A stretch of 64,000 nt of DNA, taken from positions 37,134,089 to 37,198,088 of the forward strand of contig NC_065922.1 in the NCBI RefSeq assembly GCF_024586455.1, given 5' to 3'. Below the pieces are notes generated by a model that did not search any database, was not told the DNA's origin, and was given only the letters and a program-made list of their open reading frames with translations. The DNA comes from Bactrocera neohumeralis (taxonomy: Eukaryota > Arthropoda > Insecta > Diptera > Tephritidae). Positions 10,869 to 24,045 of this stretch are shown here, in pieces (position 1 is the stretch's first letter; each line of letters opens with the position of its first letter). Made by a program: the position numbers and the translations under genes.

Positions 10869-12780
10869 TTCTTAATTATTAACGGTATTATAACTTCGAT
10901 GCCACTAAAATTAATGTTTCTTCCTGTTAAACTACGAGTACAATTCAATCTAGACAGCATCTTGCTAACATCTTATTGTACCACAGTGCCTATTGTAGAT
11001 TGGCTCTCATCTCCAACCACCAAACGTTCAAACATTGCGCTCTTGCTCAAGAAAGTGCTGAGCGGAGCATGAAAGCAAACAGGTAGATATGCAACAAGCA
11101 AAAAATATTCTTGTTATGCTGGTTTTTCCATCGGCGGCGCAGGCGCGCAGGTTCATACTCAGATGCTGGGCTGCCGCACCACTGTCTCATGTATAGGTAT
11201 TTGTGTGTGTAAGCGTACTCATTGGTGGTGTGAGTACATCTTGCAGACGTCTGAGCGACACGCTGTAGCACAGACTCCGGACTTCTAGTGAGACTGCGCA
11301 GCCGCTTTACCATAGACGACGGCGATGACGATGACGATCGACTGATCGTGTTGGCGTGTCGCTGTGGAGGACGTGTTGAAGCGCTGTTGTGTTGTGTTTG
11401 GCCGATCAATATCGTTGGTATCGACTGCTGGCTGGCTGGCTGACTAACTGACTGGTTGGCCAGCCGTCGACTGTGATTGCAGTTATGGGAGTTGTGTTGA
11501 GTTGTTGTTACTGTGTGTGCGTGTGTGTGTTTTGTTATTGCCTGCGGTTCGACGTACCTTTGGCCCTTTTCGATTACCACTTATTGTACTCGTACGATAC
11601 TACGATGCACCGACTCTACCTTTGCGATAGCTATAAACGTTTACAAGTTCATGCTGACTACACGCACACACACATACACCTATACATAGCTATACATACA
11701 TACATACAATAGTGTTGTTGTACATCGGTGTGTGTTGATTATTCGGCTGTTGTTGTTGCTCTAGCTCTTGTTCTTACGTATTTTTCTTCTTCTACTTGTT
11801 GTTGTTGGTGTTGTTGGCACATTTACTTCAAACTGCCGCATACTTGAGCATTTGAATGCGCTATACACTTGAGTTAATGCCATTGTTTTGTATTTTATGG
11901 CTTTTGTCTCCTTTTGTACTCCCGTTTGCCTCGTTTTGTTCACCCATTGTTGCTTTTGTTTCGGCTTGAAAAAGCCATAACTGCATTTTGATTTTTTCTT
12001 TCGCACCTTTTGGGTAGCCATGCAACAGCAACAACAATAACATGAACACAGCCGCCAACAACAACACGTCCACACAATAAGTTTTAAGGTGTAGACTCTC
12101 AAGTGCCGTGCCGATCGCTCACAAGGACACCTTAATTCATAAGATCGTCGACCATGTTGTTGTTGTTGTTGTTGTGATCGATAGGCAACAACGTGAAACG
12201 GGTCTAAGCCGCCAATTAGGCTCAGGACGCTGCATTCCTCACGTTCAATCCGTGCGCTCGCCGTTCATAACCTCGCATTCATTCTTCATTTGGATTGGAG
12301 TTTTCTTTGATAATAATTATTTTGTGTTTCGTCGGTTTTCTGTGAATAAATTCTTGTGTGTTTACTTTTGTACTGACCGCAATATGCATGCCTATATATG
12401 TATGTGTGTGCGAAGGCGCTGGAATTCCGAGAAATCGCCCAGCACTTCAGCGATTGTGTAAAACTTATTTGGAATAATACTTTTTGTATGACCGATTTCG
12501 TAATGAACTAGAACTATTTATACATAAAGGGCGTTAATAATTTATAGAAGGAAAAAGATTTAGAAGTTGCTATTGGAGTCTTGAAATAAAGATTTGTTTA
12601 TTTTTATTAAATTTACAGATTCGAAAAACACGCAAGTATAAATTAAAAATTCACCTTTCAATTTGATCACAGTAGTATGGCGGGCAACTGGAGACAGGAC
12701 GACCGAATAGAGACCACGTCCAAGGCACAGTGAAGAAAATGTAGCAGTCATTTTATGGGCTCTTTGAAAGTTTTAAAAAG
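10869..12780. other. non-coding stretch with a GC-richer, TTG/CAA-rich island (11040-12480)
   Basis: The island holds TTG/CAA runs, TG microsatellites and CGATGACGATGACGATCG. The 177-residue minus-strand frame (11580-11047) is H/T/Q-rich from repeats, with no domain and no conserved-looking segment. Could be regulatory DNA or a 5' UTR exon; no proof of either. Confidence 0.3.
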
Positions 12781-12789
12781 AACCGACGT

Positions 12790-13510
12790 TTTCGAGCCAA
12801 ATTTTGTTCAGCAATGAAGCCCATTTCTGGCTCAATGGGTATGTAAACAAGCAAAATTGATTCATTTGGGACGAAGAGCAATCTGAAGAGATTCAAAACT
12901 ACCATTTCATTCAGAAAAATAACGGTTTGGTGTGGTTTATGCGCCGGTGGAATCATCGGTCCATAATTCATCAAAAATGATGCCGGTGGGAACGTAACCG
13001 TCAATGCCAATCGTTATCGCCCCATGATAACCGATTAATTGATGCCTGAAATTGAAGCTCATGATCGACATTTGGTCTCAACGAAGCGGCGCCTCTTCCC
13101 ACACATCGCATCAATCATGGATTTATTGAGCGAACACTTCGGTGGACAGATTGTTTCACGTTTTGGGCCGGTCGACTGGCCACCAAGATCGTGTGTTATC
13201 ACACCGTTAGACTTTTTCATGTGGGGAAACAAAAAGTCTGAAGTGAACAATCCCGCTTCGATTCAGGTCTTGCAGCAAAACATCACCCGTGTCATTCGCC
13301 AGGTACCAGTCGAAAGTTTTGAGCAAGTCATCGAAAATTGGACTCAACGGATGGATCATTTGAGACGTATCCGTAGCCAACATCTGAAAGTGATAATCTT
13401 CAATAAAAAATAAAAAAGCCCAATAATGTTCTTTCGAATGATAGTAAAGATTCCCCATTATTTAAAGTTGCTGTGTTTTTCCTTTGAAAAAGTAGGGATC
13501 CTCGAAATGG
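12790..13510 (+). mobile_element. Tc1/mariner transposase relic (HFWLNG family)
   Basis: Broken frames read NEAHFWLNGYVNKQ (about 12812-12855), then after several stops IEAHD (13045), MDLLSEHFGGQIVSRFGPVD and WPPRSCVITPLDFFMWG (to about 13230), and a C-terminal VIENWTQRMDHLRR (to 13413). The last third is open as 124 codons (13039-13413). The 3' end AAAAGTAGGGATCCTCGAAATGG followed by CACCCTTTAT looks like a terminal repeat. A dead copy; the N-terminal DNA-binding part is missing. A sister copy is at 35525-36710 (-). Confidence 0.85.
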
Positions 13511-13559
13511 ATCACCCTTTATGAGTCTAAGTTTTTAAAGCAAAGAAGATAAAATGGCG

Positions 13560-14035
13560 TATTATGACAGTCGTCATCTTATCATCAAAATGACAATCCT
13601 CCAAGTAAGAACAACGATCCCACTGATGATGAGTCGGCGTTATGGGTTTTCGAGAGAAAGGTTCTGCGCAAGATTTATGGTCCTTTGCGCATTGGCAATG
13701 ACGAATACCGCAGTCGATGGAACGATGAGCTGTATGAGTTATACGACGACATTGACATAGTTCAGCGAATTAAGAAACAGCGGCTATGCTGGCTAGGTCA
13801 TGTCGTGCGAATGAATGAAAACACTCCAGCTCTAAGAGTATTTGACGCAGTACCTGCCGGGGGAAGCAGAGAAAGTTCCTCTTTCCACTCCGTTGAAATG
13901 ACCAGGTGGAGAAGGACCTAGCTACACTTGCAATCTCCAGTTGGCGTCAAACAGCGAAAAAGAAGAACGACTGGTGCACTGTTGTAAACTCCACTTTAAC
14001 CGAGTTTACGTCAATAAAGGAGAAGATGTTTTGGT
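13560..14035 (+). mobile_element. LINE family A, C-terminal fragment
   Basis: Contains RIGNDEYRSRWNDELYELYD, DIVQRIKKQRLCWLGHVVRM and TPALRVFDAVPAGG (13685-13870), then a frameshift to WRRT/MEKDLA and SSWRQTAKKKNDWCTVVNST (13906-14000). These are the residues that follow the reverse transcriptase in a widespread insect non-LTR element. 5'-truncated, with at least one frame break. Confidence 0.8.
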
Positions 14036-14420
14036 TTTGGCTCATCTTTAAATCGTCATTCGCTATATTGTTTGACAGATTCGACGTCATATTCATAAGC
14101 ACATCTCGTCACCCATAATGATACGTTCGATTAATGTATAATCCTCAGCTACATTGTCATACATATCTTTTGCGACCTCTACTCGACGCCGATTTTGGAA
14201 AAATATGGACGAGTCAAGCATTGGCACGCTTCATTCCCAAAGCATCAACCAAAATATGTTAAGATTTTCAAGCACAGTACTATATGCTAGACTCCCGAAA
14301 TGTATCGATTAGGCATCACTTGGTAATATTGGATTTGTTATTCCGAGCTTCACATTGAGAACATATTTAAAATTAAGCAAGTAGCTTCTAAGAACTTTAA
14401 AAGTCATAATCAAGGGATTA
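14036..14420 (-). mobile_element. mariner transposase fragment
   Basis: On the minus strand: VAEDYTLIERIIMGDE, resembling the mariner I(I/V)TGDE(T/K)W motif. It aligns with the second fragment at 23570-23900. Multiple stops; 5' and 3' limits uncertain. Confidence 0.5.
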
Positions 14421-14932
14421 TTTTAAGTCCTTGGCTGTATATGGAATCAAATTGAATGTTCTTGAAAGAAAAGGGAAAATTGTCAAAAGGCGTTCAATCG
14501 CATGTTTGCATGTTCTTGGCGACCATTTAGCTGGCACATTTCTCGAAATTAGTAACCAAACTAAAAGATTAGGCGGCGCACCGTCTTGTTAAAAATAGTG
14601 ATATTCCGCGTCGAATTAATCAAATTCTGGGAAAAAGTCGCTCAACATCGTGTTATAGCGCTCGCTATTAACGATATTGGCATTTCCTGCGACATTTCGA
14701 AAGAAATCTCAAATTATGCAGCGGTGCCACAATTCGCACCAAATGGTGAATTTTTGGGGAAGCAATTGCGTTTGCTGAATCATACGAGGGTTTGATTCTC
14801 TTCATTGGTGACAATATTGTTTGTAGACGAAGCCATTAAGACAGAAGTGGGCCTCAATTGAGTAAATGATTATTCGTTAATTTGTAAATTTTTTGGAGAT
14901 CATGAGTTTGCGTTGTACCAAAGTGACATGAT
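14421..14932 (-). mobile_element. mariner relic of the HFWLNG family
   Basis: The minus-strand segment at 14875-14820 reads like IEAHFCLNGFVYK, the same motif as in the copies at 12.8 kb and 36.1 kb. The plus strand near 14570 (GGCGGCGCACCGTCTTGTT) is the complement of a QDGAP-type catalytic block. The 69-codon plus-strand frame here (14586-14795) is therefore probably an antisense shadow. Confidence 0.5.
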
Positions 14933-15455
14933 ACAAGAAAAAATGTCAACTTCGGCTGCATCGAAGCTGATATACCCTTCACAGGTGCATTTCTTTTAGT
15001 AACAATGTGTTCGGTTTATATGGAAGCTATATGCTATAGTAATCCGATCTGAACAATTTTTTCGGAGATTATATTATTACCTTAAGCAGTAATCCATGTG
15101 AAATTTCCTGAAGATACTACGTCAAATACGAAAGTTTTCCATACAAGCCCTTGATTCCGATCGTTCGGTTTGTATGGCAGCTATATGCTATAGTAAGCCG
15201 ATCTGAACAATTTCTTCGGAGATTACATTGTTGCCCTAAAAAATAACCTGTGCCAACTTTTGTGAAGATACATTGTCAAATGTGAAAGCTTTCCATACAA
15301 GAACTTGATTCCGATCGTTCGGTTTGTATGGCAGCTATATGTTATAGTGATCCGATATCGGCAGTTCCGACAAATGAACAGCTTCTTGAATAGAAAATGA
15401 CGTTTGCAAAATTTCAAAACGATATCTTAAAAACTGAGGGACTAGTTCGAATATA

Positions 15456-15487
<32 letters not shown>

Positions 15488-15619
15488 GACATGGCTAAAT
15501 CGACTCAGCTCAACATACTGATCATTTATATATATACTTTATAGGGTCTCCGACGCTTCCTTCTGGGTGTTACAAACTTGGTGGCAAACTTAATATACCC
15601 TGTTCAGGGTATAAAAATG
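14933..15619 (+). repeat. dispersed repeat R1, near-complete copy
   Basis: Starts with a small hairpin (CTTCG...CGAAG, 14950-14966) in AACTTCGGCTGCATCGAAGC and ends in the palindrome ATACCCTGTTCAGGGTAT (15595-15612). Inside are three tandem sub-repeats of about 130-140 bp (TATGGAAG/CAGCTATATG at about 15020, 15172 and 15327), then a GACAGACGGACAGACAGACG tract and an AAATCGACTCAGCTCAACAT block. No coding frame. Terminal hairpins plus internal tandem repeats would fit a non-autonomous Helitron-like/DINE-like element, but I cannot place the family. Confidence 0.8.
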
Positions 15620-17299
15620 GAAAATCTTACTGAAAAGTCTGACAAAATTTGAGACAAATTCGTAAACAAACATGGCCGCCAAAAGTAATCCCTAATGGTA
15701 GACGTAGTGTGGATCTTTAGTATATCAGTCCCCAAAATCATGCCAAAAATAAAATTTAATAATTTTCATTTATTTTATCTGCACGAGTCATCGAAAAATA
15801 CACTAAACTTAGCAGCTGTTTTATTAAAGCCCCATTTATTTGCAAATACAAACAATTAATTTGAATAAAAAATATTATTTTCTTCCAATAAGCATTGCTG
15901 CTAATAAAATGTTGGAGTATTTTTTCAACGCTGTCATTTTGCTTTGAGAGCCGCAAGGCGCGATAACATACATATTTCCAAGATAAGCGTACCTTTTTTA
16001 TTGCTTTTATTGTTATTGCTTTTTTGTTCCTACATTGGTATTTATGTATGTGTATGTGTGTTATTATTTGCTTAATTCGATTTTTTTCGTTTATTGCCTT
16101 TTTTTAATTCTTCACCGTTGAATAGTTGCAGAGAAAGTTCACCCGCACTCCACACCCTGCTGCTGCTGCTACGCTGTCACAGCAAATATGGAACTTTTAT
16201 TAATTTTTTTATTTTTGTTTTTATTGTTGTTTTTGTTTTTGTTTTTGTATCGGTTTTATTTTTGCGCTCCGTTCACTTTCTCCCTCCGCGCAGCCGAATG
16301 TGCCGAGTGTGGAGCATAAAGCTGAACGCTGGCTGGTATGTGGTGTGCTTCCTTGTTTGTTTGCGATAGCCGAGTTATTTCATAACAACAATAACAATAG
16401 CAATAACAAAGTACACTACTAAATGCAGGTACCCCATGGAGTCAGCTACAAGCCCAAACACACACACACACATACACACATGCACATCCACAGTAAATAA
16501 ATAAATATATGTACATATGTATGAGCACGAAGCGATTTGCACTCATACTCGGTATCTAGCCATAGCCAAGTCCATAAAGCTTCGCGATTGAATTTTCGTT
16601 GTTTACTAGGCACACACACATTCGTCCATACATATGTATGTATGCATGTAGAGCTGTGTCGTTTGTGGTCGTAGCTACTCTCGTAGTGGCTTTGTTGGCC
16701 GTTTACATAGTACGAGTATAGTAGTAGTGTCATTGCCAAGGCTAACAACATGGCTTGATAACTGAAACAAGTTAATTTCTTCGGCGGCGTCGTCGTGCAG
16801 CCAGCGTCGTCGCAATCGTTGACGTGATTCGTTTGGTTTTGTTGTTCTTGTTTTTCTTCTTCTTCTTCGTATTTTTTGTATGAACGACTTTCTTCTTTTT
16901 GCTTTTATTTTTATTTCAGACTGGTATGGTTTTTGTTGTTGTCGTTAAGCAATACAGCACAGCTTCCTCCGTTGTTTCCAGTGGCCATTTCACAGCTTAT
17001 TCTTTCGCCTTGATTTTATCGTTGTTGTTATTACTATTACTTTTTTTTTTAATTTTGCCCGCTCTTTTACTCTTTCGTTTGCCGCCTCATCAGAAAACAA
17101 AAGAAACCACAAATCGTTTTGTGGTTTACATATTTCTGTAGTAATAGTAATTTGCCGCGGACTAGTAGTCGGTGTATGTGTGTGGGGCGCGGGGGTGTGA
17201 AGATGAAGTGTTTCGACATTTTTCTTCGGTCATATGCAATCAAGTTTCCTCATGTTTCAGAATAACCCAAGGCAGCAGTGGCGTGGTGGAGGAGGTTAG
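15620..17299. other. non-coding stretch, T-rich and microsatellite-rich
   Basis: CA/TG runs (16455-16485), TTTTTG runs (16200-16260) and TTC runs (16855-16870). The short frames here are repeat translations. No gene seen. Confidence 0.4.
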
Positions 17300-18395
17300 G
17301 AATGCTCGAAGTGTTTATACTCTTGCAACATGTTGCTACAGAGCATAATAGTTTTGTTCACCTAACGGTTGTACGTATCACCTAAAACTAATCTAGATAG
17401 ATAGAGAGTTGTGTATATATAACTGATTAGGAGGACGTTTAAGCTGTAATTATAGAGCTCCTGCAGACAGTTTGAAAATGACTGAAATCGGATGATAACC
17501 CCGCTCACGCCCAAATAACGGTGCTGTTAAAAACTACTAAAAGCGCAATAAATCTCTTACTAAATCCAAAGACATTAAATTTTACCCCCGAGGTGGAATG
17601 AGAGCACTTTTGCGAGCCGGTGTCAAAATCGGACGATGGGCGTGGCACCGCCTTCTTTCAGGTAAAATCATATATCTCGGAACCCTCCGACCGATTTCAA
17701 ATCGAAATCTGGTATGTGGCATTCCTCTGACATTTTTATGTTACAGTGTGTAAATGGGTGAAATCGGACTACAGCCACGCCTACTTTCCATATAACACGA
17801 TTTTAAGTTCCATCTGATTCTTTCCATTCGAGTGTACAAATCAAGAAAAAATTAATATAACGGGATTAAACTTTGCACGAATAAGGTCTTTATAGTATGT
17901 CTCCTTATGACCACAAATTGTCCAAGTCCAACAAAAGCTGTTCAAGCCCCTAGGTAGCGAATATGTGGACCCAAGTATCTATAGTTGACTTTTGACCAAA
18001 AATATCGGTCAAAGTGTGATATATTATTGAAATTCAGAGAAAATCTTTTCCTGATAGTAGTATGTCTGTATGTTAGAAATGGGAAGAATCATGTCAAATA
18101 CTTCCATTAGACCACATATATCTAATATAAAGATTTTCGAACTTCCATGTGACTTTGTACGCCATATATCGGCCAATATGTGAGTCATCTTAATAAAATT
18201 AAGCGAGCGTATTTTCCTTATAACAGTGAATATTTGTGATTAGAACTAATAAAATCGGATGAAAGCTCGTCGTAGACCCCATATAACTAACAGGCCTCAT
18301 ATATTTGAAGGTACTTCCCACGTTTTATTCCTTGTAAGTTGCGAAAATATGAAATGTTCGGTTTTACCCAAACTTAGCCCTTCCTTACTTGCTCA
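17300..18395. repeat. dispersed repeat R2 copy
   Basis: Begins near CTTGCAACATGTTGCTACAG, with CACCTAACGGTTGTACGTAT and recurring blocks of the type AAATCGGAnnA...CCACGCC and GGGCGTGGCACCGCC (17490-17790). It ends with GAAATGTTCGGTTTTACCC and CTTCCTTACTTGCT. A recognisable kind of dispersed dipteran repeat without coding capacity; a fragment of its distal end recurs at 36715-36945. Internal A/G-rich stretches diverge. Confidence 0.7.
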
Positions 18396-20340
18396 TTACT
18401 ATTTTTAAAATGCGAGGCTATACAACTTGCATACCATAAATATAGTATAATTGATAAACAAATGGTTTTTATGCCTGCCTTTCGAGGTGTTAAAGTATAT
18501 TGCTTTTTAATATACATATTTTGCTTGAGGAATTCGCTATAAATAATTATTTAATATCTTTTAAATATTTACTGAAATATTTTAAATATATCAGAAAGTA
18601 GACGCATAAGTAAATCCCGCCCATCCCTTAATTTGGATCCCGTCCTATAAGCTCTCCAAAGTAAGGTTAGTATTCCTGATGAAAATTCATAATCTGAACA
18701 AATTTGACTTAGACTCGGAAAAATAGAAATGCGCTCCAAAATTGAGCCGAAAGCGAAAATACACAAGATAATGCCTTTCTTAGATTACTGTGATCTGTTT
18801 TACCATAAATTCGTTCCAGAGAGTCAAACCGTCAGAAGTTTACTATACCTCGTATACCTTAGCCGTTTTGAGGCGTTTTTTGTAGGAAACAAACGACCGG
18901 ATTTGTGGCAGAGAATATCTGTCAGTGTATTCGGTGGATTTGGCTCTTGTGGCTCTTTTTTGATTTGGAAACTAAAAAATCTGCTTCGGGGACCATTAAA
19001 AGTCATTCACTGAAGCTTTCAGTCTCAAGATTTCTGTAATTTGGCCAATACCTCCATTTAACTGCGATTTTAACCTGCGAACTCATAGGAATGTGTACAA
19101 GCTACATACATATATTGCTAATGGATTGGAATACTTCCTTTTTACAAAAAGATATTTTTAAGGAATCATAAATCCTCTGCAATCAGCCCTTTTGAAAATA
19201 AACTAGGATTGATTAGTGATTATACTGGATATAGAAAGCTTAAAAAGTTCTAGCCTAACCGATTAATGATCCATATTATCATGTTGTACAACATCTACTC
19301 AATCGGAAACTAATTTCGTAGTTCTAAGTCATTATAAAAAGCTCTTTCAAGCGTACTTAAAACTATCGCTTTATAACTTTTTCCAAAATTCCATGTAACA
19401 GAACAGAGTCTCCTGTTGCTCCCTCCCCTAGGGCGTCATTTCCGCACCGATGGAGTGGCTAATATCGATAAAAATAATGGCAAAAGTCACGAGTGTATTT
19501 AAAAGGAACGGTTATGGACAAATGGAACGGGCTATCAAGTCTTATTACAAGTATACGTAACAGCTTTCGAAGATTTAGTTCCACTCGCTAAAACTCAAGA
19601 AATTTCAAAAATATGTAATGAATATTGTTATCTTTCGACTTCATTCGCCGAGTCATGTCATTACTTTGTATACAAATAATGAAACCCCTCTCCAAGCAGT
19701 GTTAATTAATTTCACCTACACCTTTGATGCGTCGTTTATTTACACTACATCTCCAACGCCCGCCTACTCCTTCGGTCCTGCGCTCACTTCACCGACTCTA
19801 CAAACCAACAACATGTGCTGACACAGTCACTGCCCCCTATTTGCTCATGAAATACGATTAAACTAACAATGCGCCCACATTAACATAAAATGGACGGCAG
19901 CTACATGACAACAAAGACGATGACGACAAAGCCGTTCGTTGCCGACTCCTGGTCGTTGGTAACCACGGAATGCCAAGCGTGGTTCACATAATAACAAACC
20001 ATATACATATTTGTTTGTACGCTACTACGGGTAAGTATTTAACCTGTAGAAAGTAGGAGGGTACACTTGTAACTGTTAAAATAGTTACGATATGACTCGT
20101 TTGGAAGTGCTGGAGTCAAGAAGATCTTTTAAAGTGTATCGTTAAAGTTCACGTTACATTTAAGAGTACTAACGGTACTGTAAGTGGATATCACCAGCTA
20201 ACTTTCTGTCTCTCTCTCTCGCGCTTTTTTTGACATTGCGGTCTAAAATTTTATGTCATTTATACGAGAGTTTTGTAGTCGGTTCTTAATCTGCTTTTAT
20301 TAGCTTTTCTGATGTTTATCTCTAAATCTAACCAACATAT
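18396..20340. other. intergenic, nothing recognised
   Basis: AT-rich, no long frame with protein-like content. The overlapping frames at 18729-19013 and 19006-18824 are antisense to each other and have no recognisable motif. Confidence 0.35.
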
Positions 20341-20439
20341 ACCAGCTGATCAAAATTGACACGGACTGGAATTTTTACCTTGGGGATAAAAAATTACAAT
20401 GTTTTCCTTAAAATTCTGCTCTTCGGACTACGGAATCAT

Positions 20440-20850
20440 TGAAAATGTTGCCGAAGTGGTTTGTCAGTGAAGTTCGGGAAGTCAGCGAAAACTTGTTCAC
20501 GCGTGTTGTCTATCCAACTCTGTTAATGACGATAACATCGAAAAACTTAAATAAACAGTGCTTGAAAACCGTCTTGTTGGCATCAGAGAGATAGCAGAGG
20601 ATCATCTCAATACTTCTAATGGTTCGACTCAACACATTTTGGTTAATATTAGCAGTGTGAAGCGCGTCAATGCTAGACCTGTGCGAAAAGACTTATCTTC
20701 TGCAAAAACGAAATCGATTGTAATAGATTCTAGGGTTTATGAATATGACATCGAAACTGTTCAACGATCTAGCTAACATCGCTCCAAAAATCAGCCATCC
20801 GCGAAAAATAAAAATTAGCTGAAGCTCATCTATTATGAGGCTTAAACAAC
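20440..20850 (+). mobile_element. Tc1/mariner N-terminal (HTH) relic
   Basis: The frame at 20558-20776 reads VLENRLVGIREIAEDHLNTS then NGSTQHILVNISSVKRVNAR and PVRKDLS. This fits the second helix-turn-helix of mariner transposases (consensus-like REIAE, S.GS...IL, PK.LS). The catalytic part is not recognisable downstream to 21300. Confidence 0.55.
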
Positions 20851-23569
20851 TGTATTGACTTAGGAACTAAGATAATAATTATTTCTATTTTTGGAACAAG
20901 TTTAATATATGCCAACTTCATCAGCAAGGTCTCTAATTGTTAATCGAAAATACGTGATTTAAATGTTTGATTTGATGGTCGCCCTACGCTCTTATACAAT
21001 TCATAACAATACTGAAAAATTTGCTGATAATCGTCATTTTGCATTCCTAATAATCTGCAGGAAAAAATTGATTCCGTAAACAAACTAATGCAAATCTTTG
21101 CTCAACAAATTTCGACAGCGCAAAAAACGAAAAACTCTTGTAGCAGCCAAAACGACACGTATAAACACTAATGAATATTTTGACATGAAATTTGACATAA
21201 ATGGACTGACAGTACTACCAACCTAAAAAAAAAATTAATTCTCCAAATCCTTCGACGCGCGCAGTTTAAATTCAAATGTCACCTTATTTTTTGGCCACAG
21301 TAGTATATGTATATCGGGTCTTACAGTTTTAAGAAGCCTCCAAATGGCTGAACGCTTATTAAAAGCTTTGCTTTTCCGAAGTATACTAAGTCTAACATTG
21401 CCTGTTGAGAAACGACCAATACTGAAAAATATTGTTGATGACTATATTTGCTCAAACTTGGAAATTAGCAAGTGAAACAATGGTGCATCTGGTATTGTCG
21501 GAAAAGACCAAACTGGTCCATATGTTAGTAAGTAGGCCGCAGAGTATAGGCATAGTATACTGTATATAGTAGAATACCGATACTAACCTAAGCTATTTGC
21601 TTAATCGTGGAAATGATTTAGAATATCACATTATTTGTAAAAAACTAGGAGCTTTAGTTGAGCGCTCAGTCTACAGTGTTTCCACGAACCATCCACCACA
21701 CTCCAGCGCTCGTCCTGAAACAGTCAAATTTACGACTGGGTAACTACTCGTACACATTATAATTATATCTTGTAAGTGTGTATGATAAATAATCTAAGTA
21801 GTAACGTAATTTTTTGTTTACTATCTTTTCGACTACAAATACAACACGCCGATGCGCTGGTGCGCTGGTGCAGCCCAACCACCGCCCCACTTGCACTCAC
21901 ACCAATGCATGCTTGAAGAGGTTTCGTGCAACGACCATTCCACTATACGAACAATCACAACATTAACCACAACAACAACGGCAACTACAGTGACTGGTAA
22001 AATGCCTACTTTTCTACAAACAACAAACACTTAACTTAATCATTTCTACATTTACGCTTAAAGCGCGCTTGGTATGTGGAAAAACTGGGTACGAGTATGA
22101 CTTTACTCAATGTACGTCTGTATGTTGGTAGCTAACTATATATGTATGTATGTATGAAAGCTGCGGAAACGGGTTCTGGCACTGAAAAGCCAAAGAACAC
22201 GCCACAAACCGTGTCGTGGAATCAACGGACCCCGCTGGCATTTTGTGGAGCTTCGCGCTGACTCCACGACTGTGCCGAGTCCACATGGTGGGTAAGTGTG
22301 TCGTTGTTATGCGTACGAAACGTAAACGTGGCGTAAGTACAACAACGCTACCATTGTTTTTGTTGTTATTGGGTTGTAGTAAATGCGCGTATGTATGCAG
22401 GTGAAGGGAAGTGAAGGGCGGTGAGTGATGGAATGCGGTGAGGCATTACAGTGTGGCATGCTGTTTTGGTGGCAACAAAATGGCCTTGAACAAAAGAAGA
22501 AGAAAACGAGGAAGAGTATAGTCCAGTAGCTGGAAATAATAACACGTAAGTGCGTTTGAAGTGGAGCTTACTTACATCGTAGCATACAGGGTAATTATTT
22601 CGATTAGGTTAAGTAAGTAAGTAATAAATTAACTAAAGTGGGTGGAGGTTGCACGTAAGGTCAGCGTTGCAATTTGCTTAGCGTTGACATCAAGTGTATT
22701 TAGGGCCACAATAATATAAAAAATATATTGAATTAATCGTTTAGGGTGGAGACAGTGTTTAGCTGGAATATTCGGACATCAATGCCGAACTCACGCTACT
22801 TCGCTATGACGCTGATTACAAATATACACTAAAGGGAGCAATGAGGAAGCACCCTGTTGCCAACGGCTTCTAGTATAAGAATTGGCAAACATATAAACTT
22901 CTCGAAACTCTATTCGCCAGTGATAGTGACTTTGCGGCTTGTCTCCAACATTTGACTTAATTTATTAGGAGACTTTTGGAAGTAACGATATATAATTGAA
23001 AGATTATAAAATAAAGAGTTTTTTGTGAGATCGGTTTCCATATTATTTGAAAAGCGCTTAGCTCCTTTTTTAAATTTTATTCGATTGGAGCTTAATCGGT
23101 TCTCCGATGACTGCCTGCGTTCTGGCGTTGAACCTTTCGGTCTCCAGTGAGCTCGGCATGCGCTGGTCAACAACCAGAACTTGTGTGACTGCGAGATCCT
23201 TCTGGCCCAGAGTGAACTGTAAGAGTTCATCTGAGCAACTGGCTCTTAGTAAAATTACACTTACTCAGAAGCTCTTTGTGAGCTAGGTGAAATCATCTTA
23301 TCACGACCTTCTCTATTGCTCAACTTTTGCCGGACTGAGTTCGAAATATCTCGGTAGACACACCTTTGGCAAACCTAGCGAATTTGCTAGGATTGATATT
23401 AACCACATTAAATTAAATTTTTGATAAGCACAAAATGATTTGTCGATCTATGAGGATCTGGTGATCAACCCTTAGGAGTTTAAGGGTAACACAAAGCATG
23501 ATTTTCTGTCCAAGTGTGATTCATCGATTTTGGATTACCCCTACGACCTGGCCTAACCTAACCTAGGGT
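20851..23569. other. intergenic, GC-richer patch at 21840-22480
   Basis: No recognised gene. 21840-22010 has two opposing 60-65 codon frames, neither with a motif. 22150-22165 is TATG repeat. Probably unique-sequence DNA; function not apparent. Confidence 0.35.
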
Positions 23570-23900
23570 CGAAAAAAAGCTTTTTAAATTCATAAACCCA
23601 CGTCTCGTCACCAGTAGTGATGCGTTTGATGAATATAGAATTTCTCAGCTGTGTTGTACAGCATCTCTTATCCGACCTTTATTAGAAATCGAGTCTAGCA
23701 TTGTACACGCTTCTTATCCAAAACATTAAGCAAAATGTATTGAGTCGATCCATATGAGACGTTGGGATTCTCATCATGATTTTGAAGCGCTACACAAGAG
23801 GATGGATGGATCTCGAAAAATACAGGTTTTCGATGACTTCGATAACTGACGCCCTTATATGTTTTGTGCCACTAAAGTAGTTGGGTTCGTGATAAATTAG
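23570..23900 (-). mobile_element. mariner transposase fragment, sister of 14036-14420
   Basis: The plus-strand segment CATAAACCCACGTCTCGTCACCAGTAGTGATGCGTTTGATGAATAT aligns with the one at 14090-14140, and the following CTCAGCTGTGTTGTACAGCAT matches CTCAGCTACATTGTCATACAT. The minus-strand translation is broken. Confidence 0.5.
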
Positions 23901-24045
23901 ACTCCACTAAACACTCCAGTAACATTTTTAACGAATTCGTAGCTGTGATTCAATTGAAAACTCAAATTTCAATCAAACTCGTTCTTCAATACAATTTTTT
24001 CCCATAGTAGACGTAACAAACCGGCATAAAAAAGGTTATACCAGT

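Noticed and set aside
11047..11580. 177-codon minus-strand frame
   Set aside because: H/T/Q/S repeat translation with no protein-like pattern.
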